The notes: generated by a model from the sequence alone, not told the origin. DNA of 64,000 nt from DTU024 sp964518875 (GCA_964518875.1 CAZFHI010000001.1:1-64000), one strand, 5' to 3'; counted from the first letter of the stretch, positions 26,474 to 35,114 are shown. Program-made: numbers and translations.

Positions 26474-28357
26474 TTAAAAACCGTTTTGTCTGTTAAGCTC
26501 GTCTATTTCCGCTTTTCTAAGCGGCGGATCGCAGTATTTGCACGGCGTAAAACGCTTGTTGTCCGCATCGTCAAGCTCTCCGTACGTAAAGGAGCCTTTA
26601 AGCGGCAGGTAGCGGTTCCTTATGCTTGAGCAGCGGTCGTCTAAATGGTAGAACTTACCGCCAGTAGGATTGTAATACAGCATAAGAGAATCGTCCGGAT
26701 ATTCGTGGAACCTTCCCGGCATATCGTCCCATACGAGCACCTTTGTTTTTAAGCCTATATTGTTCCACAGCCAGGTCATGTTCAAGCCTTCGTCGTTCTT
26801 TTTTCTCTGCACGCGCACGCAGCCGTGGCTCGCCTTGCTGCCAAGCAAAGGCTCCTGCGTGCTGTAATCGTGGTATCCTGTGGATTTGTTTTCTATGTAG
26901 GGCACTTCATGTATAAGACAGCCTCCGTTTATACGCATGCCCATATCGCAGTACAGATTGCCTGCCCAAAAGCCTCCCACCCTTGAAACCATAAGGTATT
27001 CGCCTGAAGGCGTTTCATTCCATGGCTGCGCGTCAGTGGGTTTGCCAGTTGAAATTGTAAGCTCAGAAAACTTTTTGCCGTCTTTAAACACATACATGGT
27101 CTGCGTAAGCTTATCTATTAAAAGGCCGTAATCCGTTCTTGGAGTAATTGTTTCTAAACGGTCCGTTTCAACATAGCCTCGTATAAGCTCGTCGGAATTG
27201 CCCCATCCGGGGCGCTTTTTGCAATCCGGGCCGTAGCTGCTGTTGTACACTTCAACATAGGACCAGCCGTTTTCAAGGTTCTTGAGAATATGCACGCCCT
27301 GGGATTCGCAGGTTATTTCGCCTGATATATTTTCGTCTTCCTTAGAGCTGTCGGGCGTTGCTCTAAGGCGGTATGTTTCCGTCTGCTTTCTTTTGCCAAC
27401 GCCTTTTACAACGGTTATGGGCTGCATCATAACCTGCCATATGGCGTCTTCGTTCATATCGCCTACCGGCAGCTTCCAGAACGTAGAGCCCGTTTCGTTT
27501 TCATTAACGGGGTCAAGCGTCGGCGGGCGGTAGGATTTTTCAGGCTTTGCAAATTCTGTTGAAAAAGCGGCGGCGTTATCCTGCGCTTGAGCGGCGGTAC
27601 TGTCCTGCGCTTGAGCGGCGGCGTTGTTTTCCACAACAAATTCAGGCTGCGCCTGCGCTGCCGCGGCTTCCTGCTGCAAAGCGTTTTTGTCTTTCTCAGC
27701 TGCTTCAGCCTGTAAAGCAGGCTGCTCGGGCACGCTTATATTAACGCCCACATAATGGGGAGAACTTTCAAAGCCCGTTTCGTCCTCAAGGACTATCGCG
27801 AGCATGTGCATGCCGTCTGAAAGCGGCTGATCGTTAAAGCACCCGTCCCATGAAAGTACGTTTTCCCCTGCTGAAGCGTCTGTCGACGCGACGGTCTGCA
27901 TAACGCCTTCTATATTAAGCTTAGCCGACAGCTTTCCCGCCATGTTGGCGCTTACGTTTATCTGCCAGGGTTCTTTAGACACAAGCTCCGCCGATGAAAC
28001 CTGCACGGACAATATCATAGGGCTTATGCCGCCCGCGCGCATGGAAAAATCGGCAATGTCAGCGCCGTTTTGCGCTATAACGAGCCTGTAATCGCCCTCT
28101 TTTAATGCGTTGCCGTTTGAAACAAGGCCGTTCCATAGGAAATAATTGCTGCCCTGCTTTACGGGAAGGTTATCCTGCAGGGTGCTTAAAACGCCGCCCT
28201 GCGAATCCTTAAGGCTTACGCTTACCGTGCCCTCGTGAGGCGCTTCAAAGGCAAAGCTTTCGGACTTCCCCGGTCTTATGAGCATGTCCTGCGCAAACGC
28301 CGCAGTATTTGTTAACAGACTTAAAAGTATAAGTACAGTGAATATCTTTCTTACCAT
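26474..28357 (-). CDS. Secreted L,D-transpeptidase (YkuD) with Ig-like repeats and a Cys-rich tail
   Basis: 627 residues. Signal peptide (ending AFAQD), two FlgD-like Ig modules with FLWNGLVSNGNALKEGDYRL (about 75) and VLSWDGCFNDQPLSDGMHML (about 172), an Ala/Gln-rich low-complexity linker (about 215-265), an SH3-like part, then a YkuD domain with SKASHGCVRVQ (catalytic Cys about residue 515). These enzymes make 3-3 crosslinks or attach proteins to peptidoglycan. The last 60 residues (HLDDRC...PCKYCDPP) form a putative zinc knuckle like those trailing some secreted nucleases. ATG behind GGAGAG. Confidence 0.9.
   Translation of the reverse strand: MVRKIFTVLILLSLLTNTAAFAQDMLIRPGKSESFAFEAPHEGTVSVSLKDSQGGVLSTLQDNLPVKQGSNYFLWNGLVSNGNALKEGDYRLVIAQNGADIADFSMRAGGISPMILSVQVSSAELVSKEPWQINVSANMAGKLSAKLNIEGVMQTVASTDASAGENVLSWDGCFNDQPLSDGMHMLAIVLEDETGFESSPHYVGVNISVPEQPALQAEAAEKDKNALQQEAAAAQAQPEFVVENNAAAQAQDSTAAQAQDNAAAFSTEFAKPEKSYRPPTLDPVNENETGSTFWKLPVGDMNEDAIWQVMMQPITVVKGVGKRKQTETYRLRATPDSSKEDENISGEITCESQGVHILKNLENGWSYVEVYNSSYGPDCKKRPGWGNSDELIRGYVETDRLETITPRTDYGLLIDKLTQTMYVFKDGKKFSELTISTGKPTDAQPWNETPSGEYLMVSRVGGFWAGNLYCDMGMRINGGCLIHEVPYIENKSTGYHDYSTQEPLLGSKASHGCVRVQRKKNDEGLNMTWLWNNIGLKTKVLVWDDMPGRFHEYPDDSLMLYYNPTGGKFYHLDDRCSSIRNRYLPLKGSFTYGELDDADNKRFTPCKYCDPPLRKAEIDELNRQNGF
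27567..27627. repeat. Short in-frame tandem repeat in the transpeptidase linker
   Basis: Roughly 24-bp units built on CCTGCGCTTGAGCGGCGG, encoding AAAQAQD-like repeats on the minus strand. Likely a length-variable linker between the Ig and catalytic domains. Confidence 0.6.
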
Positions 28358-28433
28358 ATTGCTCTCCTTTGCATGGTTGCCAGATTATAATAACAGAATA
28401 TTCAGAAACAGACAAGTAAACAAGTTGTAAACA

Positions 28434-28462
28434 TTGTAATAAAACGCTAACTTAGATATAAT
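28434..28462 (+). promoter_or_regulatory. Promoter of the SNF2-fusion gene
   Basis: TTGTAA (28434-28439), 17-bp spacer, TATAAT (28457-28462). The transcript would start near 28468, just before the GGAGG at 28470-28474. Confidence 0.75.
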
Positions 28463-28479
28463 ATGCTTTGGAGGTTTTG

Positions 28480-30732
28480 ATGAGCGATTTTGAAGCTGTA
28501 TATAATACCCTGCTTTTGATGCGCGCGCCGCAGGTTTTTAACGAGCAGGCGCTTCATAATATTACCCTTAAAACGCTTGAAGCAAACGGCTTTGCTCCAA
28601 TGCACGAAGTAACGCTTTCAAACGGCTCCCGCGCGGACATAGTCGTTTCAGGCGTGTGCATAGAGATAAAGCGCGGAAAACCTAACAAAAAGGCTTTATG
28701 CGAGCAGCTTAAGCGTTACGCTTCATCCGATAAGGTAGAAGGCTTTATAGTGCTTGCAGAAAAAAGCGTGACGATGCCTGAAAGCATATCGGGCAAGCCT
28801 TTAAAAACGATTTCGCTTCAACAGCTCTGGGGCATAGCTAACCCGTATGAAGCGGCGCCTGCAAACAAAAAACCAGCCAGAGAAAAACAAACACAGGGTA
28901 AAAATAAACTATCGCAAAGCTTTGAACACCCCAAGCAAAATTCCACCGCTTCTAAAACCGACGCTATATTGCCTGAAAGCGAAAATTCGTCTGACGAATA
29001 TAACGCTTCCATTCCCCCGTACCTTTATGAAACCGCTAGCTATGCCGATACGTTTGGAACCCTGTCTTTTAACAGGCGGAGAAAATGCTGGATGATAAAA
29101 GCGGATCCCTATGTAACCGAGCTTGCAAAAAGGCTTTTCCCGGGGAGCGGCGCGTCCAAGCGCGGAATCGCTTATTTTTCTGACAATCCGCGCTCCATAG
29201 GCGACTGCAGCTGGCTTATGCAGCGCTACCCGCTTAAAGTAGCGGACAGGGATAAAAAAAGGTGGGAGGACGCGCTTGAAAAAGCGAGGGAACGGTACAA
29301 GCGGCTTAATTTTCTGCACCATTCAGTAAAAAAACTTCCCGTAAAAAAAGGCAGCTTTGAAGGAACGCTTATGCCTTTCCAGGAAGAAGGCGCGGCGTGG
29401 ATGTATTACACTAAAAGAGGGCTTCTGGCAGATGAAATGGGGCTTGGAAAAACGGTTCAGGCGCTGTACTTTGCCGCGGCCTCGCGGCTTTTTCCAGCGC
29501 TTATAGTAGTCCCCTCACACCTGGTGTTAAACTGGGAAAGCGAAATAAACCGTTTCCTTAAAATAGACGGGAAGGTGCCGGAGATTCATATAATAAAGGG
29601 GCTTAAGCCGTATAAGCTTCCCGAAGCTAAAATATACATAATTCATTATTTGCTTTTGCGCGGATGGAAGCACGCCCTGCCAGATTATTTTTTCCCGCTG
29701 GTGCTGTTTGATGAAATACAGGAGCTCCGCCACTCGGGCACAGAAAAATACAGCGCGGCTTCGCTTATATCTTCAAGCTCAGAAAGGGTTTTCGGGCTTT
29801 CCGGCACGCCTATATACAATAACGGCGGCGAAATCTGGAACGTTGTAAATATAATAGACTTTAATTTTTTGGGAAGCTGGGAAACCTTTACGCGCGAATG
29901 GTGCTACGGCTACGGCAACAACATAGTGGCTAAGCCGGAGCTTTTGGGGAATTTCCTGCGCCGCGAGGGCATGATGTTAAGGCGTACCAAAAATCAGGTT
30001 CTGCCGGAGCTTCCTGAAAAAAGGCGCCTCGTGCAGCGCATAGATACGGACAGCGCTTTATACAAAGCGCTTATGGAGCCTGTTATACAGAAGCTTAAAA
30101 TATGGTATGAAAATAAAAGCCTTACTCCTCAGGAAAGAGTGCTGCTTGAAGGGAATATTTCACAGGGGCAGAGGCAGGCGACAGGCATAGCGAAGGCGCC
30201 CTACGTGGCGCAGTTCGTGCGCGCGCTCGTGGAAGACGGCGAAAAGGTGCTGCTGTTCGCTCACCACCACGCCGTTATGGATATATACAAAAGGGATCTT
30301 AAAAGCCTTTCCCCCGTGTTCATAACGGGCAGGGAAAATGAAAGCGCAAAGCAAAAAAGCGTAGAGCGCTTTATGCAGGGCAGAAGCAATTTAGCGTGCG
30401 TTTCATTAAGAGCCGCGGCTGGGCTTAACCTTCAGAGAGCGAGCTGCGTAGTCTTTGGCGAGCTTGACTGGTCGCCCGCAGTACATTCCCAGGCGGAGGA
30501 CAGGGCGCACAGAATAGGCCAAAAGGATTCGCTTCTGTGCTATTATCTTGTCGCGCCAAAAGGCAGCGACGCGGACATACAGGACGCTTTGGGCTTAAAG
30601 GTGAGCCAGTTTTCAGGCCTTATGGGAGAAATCCCTGAGCCTCAGCCTGAAGCTTACACAAATTACGCTAAAAGGCACGTGGAAAAAATGCTTGAGCGTT
30701 TTCTTAAAGGCGGCATGGACTTTTCCGTTTGA
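28480..30732 (+). CDS. SNF2-family DNA translocase with N-terminal PD-(D/E)XK-like nuclease domain
   Basis: 750 residues. Residues 1-110 look like a PD-(D/E)XK fold: GSRADIVVSGVCIEIKRGKPN (Asp and E-I-K) followed by LCEQLKRYA and GFIVLAE. A low-complexity linker (about 125-170), a HARP-like region with SIGDCSWLMQRYPL, then an SF2/SNF2 motor: DEMGLGKTVQ, LFDEIQELRHS, LSGTPIYNN, and the C-terminal CVSLRAAAGLNLQ and QAEDRAHRIGQ. A fork- or junction-remodelling enzyme is likely (compare SMARCAL1/ZRANB3). ATG at 28480 has GGAGG at five bases; an upstream TTG would overlap the ribosome site. Confidence 0.85.
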   Translation: MSDFEAVYNTLLLMRAPQVFNEQALHNITLKTLEANGFAPMHEVTLSNGSRADIVVSGVCIEIKRGKPNKKALCEQLKRYASSDKVEGFIVLAEKSVTMPESISGKPLKTISLQQLWGIANPYEAAPANKKPAREKQTQGKNKLSQSFEHPKQNSTASKTDAILPESENSSDEYNASIPPYLYETASYADTFGTLSFNRRRKCWMIKADPYVTELAKRLFPGSGASKRGIAYFSDNPRSIGDCSWLMQRYPLKVADRDKKRWEDALEKARERYKRLNFLHHSVKKLPVKKGSFEGTLMPFQEEGAAWMYYTKRGLLADEMGLGKTVQALYFAAASRLFPALIVVPSHLVLNWESEINRFLKIDGKVPEIHIIKGLKPYKLPEAKIYIIHYLLLRGWKHALPDYFFPLVLFDEIQELRHSGTEKYSAASLISSSSERVFGLSGTPIYNNGGEIWNVVNIIDFNFLGSWETFTREWCYGYGNNIVAKPELLGNFLRREGMMLRRTKNQVLPELPEKRRLVQRIDTDSALYKALMEPVIQKLKIWYENKSLTPQERVLLEGNISQGQRQATGIAKAPYVAQFVRALVEDGEKVLLFAHHHAVMDIYKRDLKSLSPVFITGRENESAKQKSVERFMQGRSNLACVSLRAAAGLNLQRASCVVFGELDWSPAVHSQAEDRAHRIGQKDSLLCYYLVAPKGSDADIQDALGLKVSQFSGLMGEIPEPQPEAYTNYAKRHVEKMLERFLKGGMDFSV

Positions 30733-30757
30733 CAAGCCTTTACCTTGCGTATATGAT
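30729..30757 (+). promoter_or_regulatory. Promoter of ruvCAB-queA
   Basis: TTGACA (30729-30734), 17-bp spacer, TATGAT (30752-30757). The -35 overlaps the stop codon of the SNF2-fusion gene. Confidence 0.75.
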
Positions 30758-30777
30758 TTTATTGTTTTGGAGGCGGC

Positions 30778-31278
30778 ATGCGTATACTCGGAATAGATCC
30801 GGGCCTTGCTATCATGGGCTACGGCATTATAGATACCGATGAATTTCAAAAGATGCACCTGGTTTCATTCGGCGTGCTTACTACGGAAGCGGGAGTTCCT
30901 TTTCCATCAAGGCTTACAAGCCTCAACAGGCAGCTTAAAAGCATTTTAGCTGAGTTTAAGCCTGATGATATAGTGTTTGAACAGCTCTTTTTTAACCGCA
31001 ACGTAACTACCGCGTTTACAGTCGGCGCCGCTCGCGGCGTGGCCGTATGCACGTGCGCTGAAAAATATCCTGACAGCCTGTACGAATACACGCCTATGCA
31101 GATAAAGCAGGCCGTTACGGGCTATGGCAGGGCGGATAAGCACCAGATGCAGCAGATGATAAAGATGATTTTTGGTCTTGAAGACATACCGCGCCCCGAC
31201 GACGCGGCGGACGCGGTAGCGGCCGCGGTTACGCACGCAGGCGCCGGCAGAGCTAAGCTTCAGTTTAAAATGAAATAA
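30778..31278 (+). CDS. ruvC: Holliday junction resolvase RuvC
   Basis: 166 residues. LGIDPGLAIMGYG holds the first catalytic Asp, FEQLFFNRN the Glu, and RPDDAADAVAAAVTH the last two acidic residues. Cuts Holliday junctions in partnership with RuvAB. ATG behind GGAGGCGG. Confidence 0.97.
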   Translation: MRILGIDPGLAIMGYGIIDTDEFQKMHLVSFGVLTTEAGVPFPSRLTSLNRQLKSILAEFKPDDIVFEQLFFNRNVTTAFTVGAARGVAVCTCAEKYPDSLYEYTPMQIKQAVTGYGRADKHQMQQMIKMIFGLEDIPRPDDAADAVAAAVTHAGAGRAKLQFKMK

Positions 31279-31290
31279 AGGAGCGTTTTA

Positions 31291-31905
31291 ATGTACTCGT
31301 ATATAGAAGGGACATTGCAGGACAAGGACGCAAGCCATTTAGTGCTGGACTGCGCGGGCGTAGGCTACGAGATACTATGCACTAACGCCGCTTTAAGCGC
31401 GGCTCCCATGAAGGGCGAAACCATGCGCGTTTACACATATCTTAACTTAAGGCAGGATGCGATAGAGCTTCTCGGCTTTGTATCCAAAGAAGAAAAGAGC
31501 ATGTTTTTCAAGCTTTGCACAGTATCCGGAATAGGAGCGAGGAGCGCGATATCCATACTTAACAGCATGCCTTTAAAAGACCTTACAATAGCTATACTTT
31601 CCGGCGATTCCGCCATGCTTTCGCGCGCTCAAGGCGTAGGCAAGAAGACGGCCCAGCGCATAGCGCTCGAGCTTAAGGACAAGGTTTCAGCGGACGACAT
31701 GCCGGCGGACGTTGATTTTTCCGCGTTCGAAAATAACGCGGCCCCTTCAAGCCCCGTAGGCGAAGCCATACTGGCGCTTGAATCATTGGGATATACTCAG
31801 CACGAGGCGGCGTCTGCCGTATCTTGCGCCAAAAAGGCCGGAGCGCCCGCGGACAAGGCGGACGAGCTTGTGCGCGCGGCATTAAGAGGCATAGCGAAAG
31901 GATAA
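31291..31905 (+). CDS. ruvA: Holliday junction branch migration protein RuvA
   Basis: 204 residues: N-terminal OB domain (GTLQDKDASHLVLDCAGVGYEI), helix-hairpin-helix pair with VSGIGARSAISIL and AQGVGKKTAQRIALELKDK, and a C-terminal domain III (AILALESLGYTQHEA) that contacts RuvB. Tetramer that clamps the junction. ATG behind AAGGAG. Confidence 0.97.
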   Translation: MYSYIEGTLQDKDASHLVLDCAGVGYEILCTNAALSAAPMKGETMRVYTYLNLRQDAIELLGFVSKEEKSMFFKLCTVSGIGARSAISILNSMPLKDLTIAILSGDSAMLSRAQGVGKKTAQRIALELKDKVSADDMPADVDFSAFENNAAPSSPVGEAILALESLGYTQHEAASAVSCAKKAGAPADKADELVRAALRGIAKG

Positions 31906-31906
31906 T

Positions 31907-32959
31907 ATGGAAAACGAAAGACTTATTACTACAAGCATGCTTACAGGCGACGCGGATACGGATCTTTCCCTGCGCCCCAAAAATCTAAAGGAATACGTCG
32001 GGCAAAAAACCGTAAAAGAAAGCCTGCAGATATATATAAAGGCGGCGCTTCAAAGAAGGGACGCGTTAGACCATACTCTGCTTTACGGCCCTCCAGGCCT
32101 TGGTAAAACAACGCTCGCTTGCATAGTGGCTGCAGAAATGGGGCAGAACATACGCATTACGTCAGGCCCCGCGATAGAGCGTCCCGGGGATCTCGCATCC
32201 ATATTGACCAACTTGTCGCACGGGGACATGCTTTTTATAGACGAAATACACCGCCTGTCCCGCGCTGTTGAAGAGGTGCTCTACCCCGCCATGGAAGACT
32301 TCGCGATAGACCTTATGATAGGCAAGGGCCCCACTGCGCGCTCTATGCGCCTTGATCTTCCGCGCTTTACTCTGATAGGCGCTACGACAAGGGCGGGCCA
32401 GCTTTCCGCGCCTTTAAGGGACAGGTTCGGCATAACGTACAGACTGCAGCTTTATAACACGGAAGAACTTACGCAGATACTTCTGCGCTCCAGCGGCATA
32501 TTAGGCGTTCAGGCGGAGGAAGAAGGCATACGCGAAATAGCCAGGAGAAGCCGCGGCACGCCGCGCGTTGCCAACCGCATGCTTAAAAGAGTAAGAGATT
32601 TTGCGCAGGTAAAAGGAGACGGCAGGATAACAAAATCAATGGCGCAGGAAGGGCTTAAGGTGCTCGAAGTTGACAGCCTTGGGCTTGACCAGGTTGACAG
32701 GAACCTTCTGACCACTATAATGGATAAGTTCTCAGGAGGGCCTGTGGGGCTTGACACGATATCCGCTTCCACAGGCGAAGACTCTACTACAATAGAGGAC
32801 GTTTACGAGCCGTACCTTTTGCAGTTGGGATTTATACAAAGAACACCCAAAGGACGCATAACAACGCCGCTTGCCTATGAGCATTTAGGCAGGCAGGTGC
32901 CTGAGCAGCTGCAGCTTAAACAGGCGGAACAAGTGAGCTTATTTAATGAAAACATCTGA
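31907..32959 (+). CDS. ruvB: Holliday junction helicase RuvB
   Basis: 350 residues, AAA+ motor. LLYGPPGLGKTTLA (Walker A), FIDEIHRLSR (Walker B), IGATTRAGQLSAPLRDRFG (sensor 1 and arginine finger), and a C-terminal winged helix (TPKGRITTPLAYEHLG). Drives branch migration with RuvA. Starts one base after ruvA stops; overlaps queA by 14 bases. Confidence 0.98.
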   Translation: MENERLITTSMLTGDADTDLSLRPKNLKEYVGQKTVKESLQIYIKAALQRRDALDHTLLYGPPGLGKTTLACIVAAEMGQNIRITSGPAIERPGDLASILTNLSHGDMLFIDEIHRLSRAVEEVLYPAMEDFAIDLMIGKGPTARSMRLDLPRFTLIGATTRAGQLSAPLRDRFGITYRLQLYNTEELTQILLRSSGILGVQAEEEGIREIARRSRGTPRVANRMLKRVRDFAQVKGDGRITKSMAQEGLKVLEVDSLGLDQVDRNLLTTIMDKFSGGPVGLDTISASTGEDSTTIEDVYEPYLLQLGFIQRTPKGRITTPLAYEHLGRQVPEQLQLKQAEQVSLFNENI

Positions 32960-34058
32960 TTTTAATTACGATCTCCCGCAGGAGCTTATAGCGCAAACGC
33001 CTATGCAGCCGCGCGACATGTGCCGCATGCTCGTGTGCGACAGGTTTTCCTTAAAACGCGAGCACAGGATATTTAAAGACATAGCGGACTACCTTAACCC
33101 AAACGACGTAGTTGTGGTAAATGAAACCAAGGTAATACCCGCAAGGCTTATAGGCGTTAAAATTTCAACTAATATACCGGTTGAAGTGCTGCTGCTCAAG
33201 CGTCTTAGTCAAAACGACTGGGAAGCCTTAGTGCGTCCCGGAAGGCGGCTTAAACCGGGCGCAGAAATAAGCTTTGGAAACGGCGAGCTTAAGGCGGTTA
33301 TAGCGGACACTACGGATTTTGGCGGCAGAATAGTAAGATTTTCATATGAAGGCGTGTTTGAAAACATATTGGATCGCTTAGGCGAAACGCCGCTTCCGCC
33401 CTACATACACGAAAAGCTTGAGGGCCCCGGCCAGTACCAGACCGTTTACGCCAGAGTTGAAGGCAGCGCCGCAGCGCCGACAGCGGGGCTGCACTTTACA
33501 AAGGAAGTGCTTGACTCCATTAGGCGAAAGGGCGTCGACATAGTGCCCGTGCTTTTGCACGTGGGGCTTGGCACGTTCAGGCCTGTTCAGGAAGAAAACA
33601 TAGAAGAACACAACATGCACACCGAGTTTTTCCAGGTATCTTCTGACGCTGCGGACAGAATAAACAAGGCGCGAAAAAACGGCGGCAGGATAGTATGCAT
33701 AGGCACTACCGCCGTGCGCACGCTTGAAAGCGTTGTTGACGACAGCGGCGTAATACATCCAAAAAGCGGCGACACAAGCATTTTTATATACCCTGGATTT
33801 AAATATAGAGCGACCGACGTGCTTCTCACAAACTTCCATTTGCCGCAAAGCACCCTGCTTATGCTGGTTTCTGCGTTTATGGGGCTTGACGAAGCGCTTG
33901 CCGCGTACAGGGAAGCCGTAGAAAAAAAATACCGCTTCTTCAGTTTCGGCGACTGCATGCTTATAGGCAAGGATATAGTTAAAGCCGACGCTGAAAAAAC
34001 AACGGACGACGAAGGAAAATTAAACAGCGGCGAAACGCCGCTTGAAGGCAAAGCTTAG
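32946..34058 (+). CDS. queA: S-adenosylmethionine:tRNA ribosyltransferase-isomerase QueA
   Basis: 370 residues. Family stretches: FNYDLPQELIAQTPMQPRDMCRMLV, NDVVVVNETKVIPARLIG, GSAAAPTAGLHFT, VGLGTFRPV and TNFHLPQSTLLMLVSAF. Makes epoxyqueuosine on tRNA. The ruvAB-queA order is widespread. The C-terminal 15 residues are an acidic, low-complexity addition. With the QueT-like transporter at 9.3 kb it points to queuosine salvage. Confidence 0.97.
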   Translation: MKTSDFNYDLPQELIAQTPMQPRDMCRMLVCDRFSLKREHRIFKDIADYLNPNDVVVVNETKVIPARLIGVKISTNIPVEVLLLKRLSQNDWEALVRPGRRLKPGAEISFGNGELKAVIADTTDFGGRIVRFSYEGVFENILDRLGETPLPPYIHEKLEGPGQYQTVYARVEGSAAAPTAGLHFTKEVLDSIRRKGVDIVPVLLHVGLGTFRPVQEENIEEHNMHTEFFQVSSDAADRINKARKNGGRIVCIGTTAVRTLESVVDDSGVIHPKSGDTSIFIYPGFKYRATDVLLTNFHLPQSTLLMLVSAFMGLDEALAAYREAVEKKYRFFSFGDCMLIGKDIVKADAEKTTDDEGKLNSGETPLEGKA

Positions 34059-34062
34059 CGCT

Positions 34063-34413
34063 ATGTTAAGCTTTCTCGCCCGTTTCATTTCAGGCGCCTT
34101 CGCCCTGCCTCTCGCAGATTATCTTCTGAGCGGCTTCTGGTGTTATTCAAATGAAACGGCGTTTGTCGCAGGGGCCGCGCTTATGCTTGTGTACGCCCTG
34201 ATACGCCCGCTTTTGCGTTTGCTTTTAAGCATATTTAATTTTTTAACCTTAGGGCTCGTGTACGCGCTTGTAGACGCGGGTCTGCTGTACTTTATAACGC
34301 TTCTGTTTCCGGGCTACATAAAGTACGAAAGCTTCTGGTGGCTTTTCCTGGCGTCGCTTATAGTAAACGCGGTAAGAGCGCTCGCGGGAATAATATTTAA
34401 AAAACGAAGGTAA
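34063..34413 (+). CDS. Small four-TM membrane protein (phage-holin-4/YvlD-like)
   Basis: 116 residues, about four membrane segments, including FVAGAALMLVYALIRPLLRLLLSIFNFLTLGLVYALVDAGLLYF, the pattern of the phage holin family 4 / YvlD proteins. Despite the name, family members are ordinary chromosomal membrane proteins of unknown function. ATG 34063 follows the queA stop by four bases; an in-frame TTG at 34042 inside queA is possible. A basic C-terminus (KKRR) ends the protein. Confidence 0.75.
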   Translation: MLSFLARFISGAFALPLADYLLSGFWCYSNETAFVAGAALMLVYALIRPLLRLLLSIFNFLTLGLVYALVDAGLLYFITLLFPGYIKYESFWWLFLASLIVNAVRALAGIIFKKRR

Positions 34414-34445
34414 GCGGGTTAGCCTGTAAAATTATTACGGCATAA

Positions 34446-34478
34446 AAAAAGCGTTTCTATAATCAAGAAACGCTTTTT
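34446..34478 (+). terminator. Bidirectional terminator between the queA operon and rpsT
   Basis: Stem AAAAAGCGTTTCT / AGAAACGCTTTTT with a 7-base loop, A/T runs on both sides. Confidence 0.88.
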
Positions 34479-34496
34479 AAAACTTTTTATAATAAA

Positions 34497-34763
34497 TTAT
34501 TGCGCCGCAGCCTTGTTCAACGCCTTTGCAAGCCTTGACTTTTTACGGCTTGCGGCATTGCGGTGCATAACACCCTTGGTTACGGCTTTATCCAAAGCGG
34601 AGGAGGTAGCCCTAAACTGATCCTGTGCCACAGTAGGATCCTCTGCAAGCACTTTACGGAACTTCTTCACCGCGTTTTTCGCCTGTGTTTTAACCATACG
34701 GTTGCTCATAGTCTTAGCCTTGGTAACTCTTATGCGTTTTTTTGCAGACTTGATATTTGCCAT
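34497..34763 (-). CDS. rpsT: 30S ribosomal protein S20
   Basis: 88 residues, very basic, helical: ANIKSAKKRIRVTKAKTMSNRMVKTQAKNAVKKF and KGVMHRNAASRKKSRLAKALNK are the S20 pattern. Binds 16S rRNA in early 30S assembly. ATG behind GGAGGTGAA. Own promoter and terminator. Confidence 0.98.
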   Translation of the reverse strand: MANIKSAKKRIRVTKAKTMSNRMVKTQAKNAVKKFRKVLAEDPTVAQDQFRATSSALDKAVTKGVMHRNAASRKKSRLAKALNKAAAQ

Positions 34764-34808
34764 CTTCGTTCACCTCCATCCATCTTCCTTGCTCAAAAAG
34801 CATTGGAT

Positions 34809-34837
34809 ATAATACCATATTTTAATATCATACGCAA
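34809..34837 (-). promoter_or_regulatory. Promoter of rpsT
   Basis: Minus strand: TTGCGT (34837-34832), 17-bp spacer, TATTAT (34814-34809). Leader about 40 bases. Confidence 0.7.
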
Positions 34838-34897
34838 GCGCCGGCATAAAAAAACATGTATTATGCTCAAGATAAGCAAAAAAAATTTAAAAATCGC

Positions 34898-34926
34898 TTG
34901 TAATGGGGTTAAAATTGTGGTATTAT
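34898..34926 (+). promoter_or_regulatory. Promoter of the tRNA-Lys gene
   Basis: TTGTAA (34898-34903), 17-bp spacer, TATTAT (34921-34926), about 55 bases before the tRNA 5' end. Confidence 0.7.
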
Positions 34927-34985
34927 ATCCACCGTCGCAGTAAGACCGCTGTTAAAGGCGAATGCCGTTTTCAGCATAAGCGTAC

Positions 34986-35061
34986 GCGCCATTAGCTCAG
35001 TTGGCAGAGCACCTGACTCTTAATCAGGGTGTCCCGGGTTCGAATCCCTGATGGCGCACCA
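34986..35061 (+). tRNA. tRNA-Lys (anticodon CTT)
   Basis: 76 bases folding as a cloverleaf: acceptor GCGCCAT/ATGGCGC, D arm GCTC/GAGC, anticodon stem CCTGA/TCAGG with CTT at 35019-35021, T loop TTCGAAT, CCA encoded (35059-35061). The T stem carries one C-T mismatch (second pair, 35035/35049), where A-T is usual. Its 3' end is the attachment site of the element that follows, and no terminator follows it until the far end of that element. Confidence 0.95.
35054..35061 (+). repeat. attL core in the tRNA-Lys 3' end
   Basis: GCGCACCA, identical to 46161-46168. Integration regenerates the tRNA acceptor end. Confidence 0.7.
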
Positions 35062-35079
35062 ACGAAAATATTTGAACAG

Positions 35080-35114
35080 ACAATCCCTTGAAGTCAATGA
35101 TTTCAAGGGATTGT
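35080..35114. repeat. Perfect 13-bp inverted repeat at the element's left end
   Basis: ACAATCCCTTGAA (35080-35092) and its complement TTCAAGGGATTGT (35102-35114) around a 9-base loop, not followed by a T-run on either strand. Position between attL and the arm repeats suggests a binding site for the integrase or an excision factor rather than a terminator. Confidence 0.6.

Noticed and set aside
27567..27627. Possible CRISPR or regulatory repeat
   Set aside because: In-frame coding repeat inside the transpeptidase linker.
34063..34413. Phage holin as part of the mobile element
   Set aside because: It lies outside the tRNA boundary and follows queA directly; the family is common as chromosomal membrane proteins.
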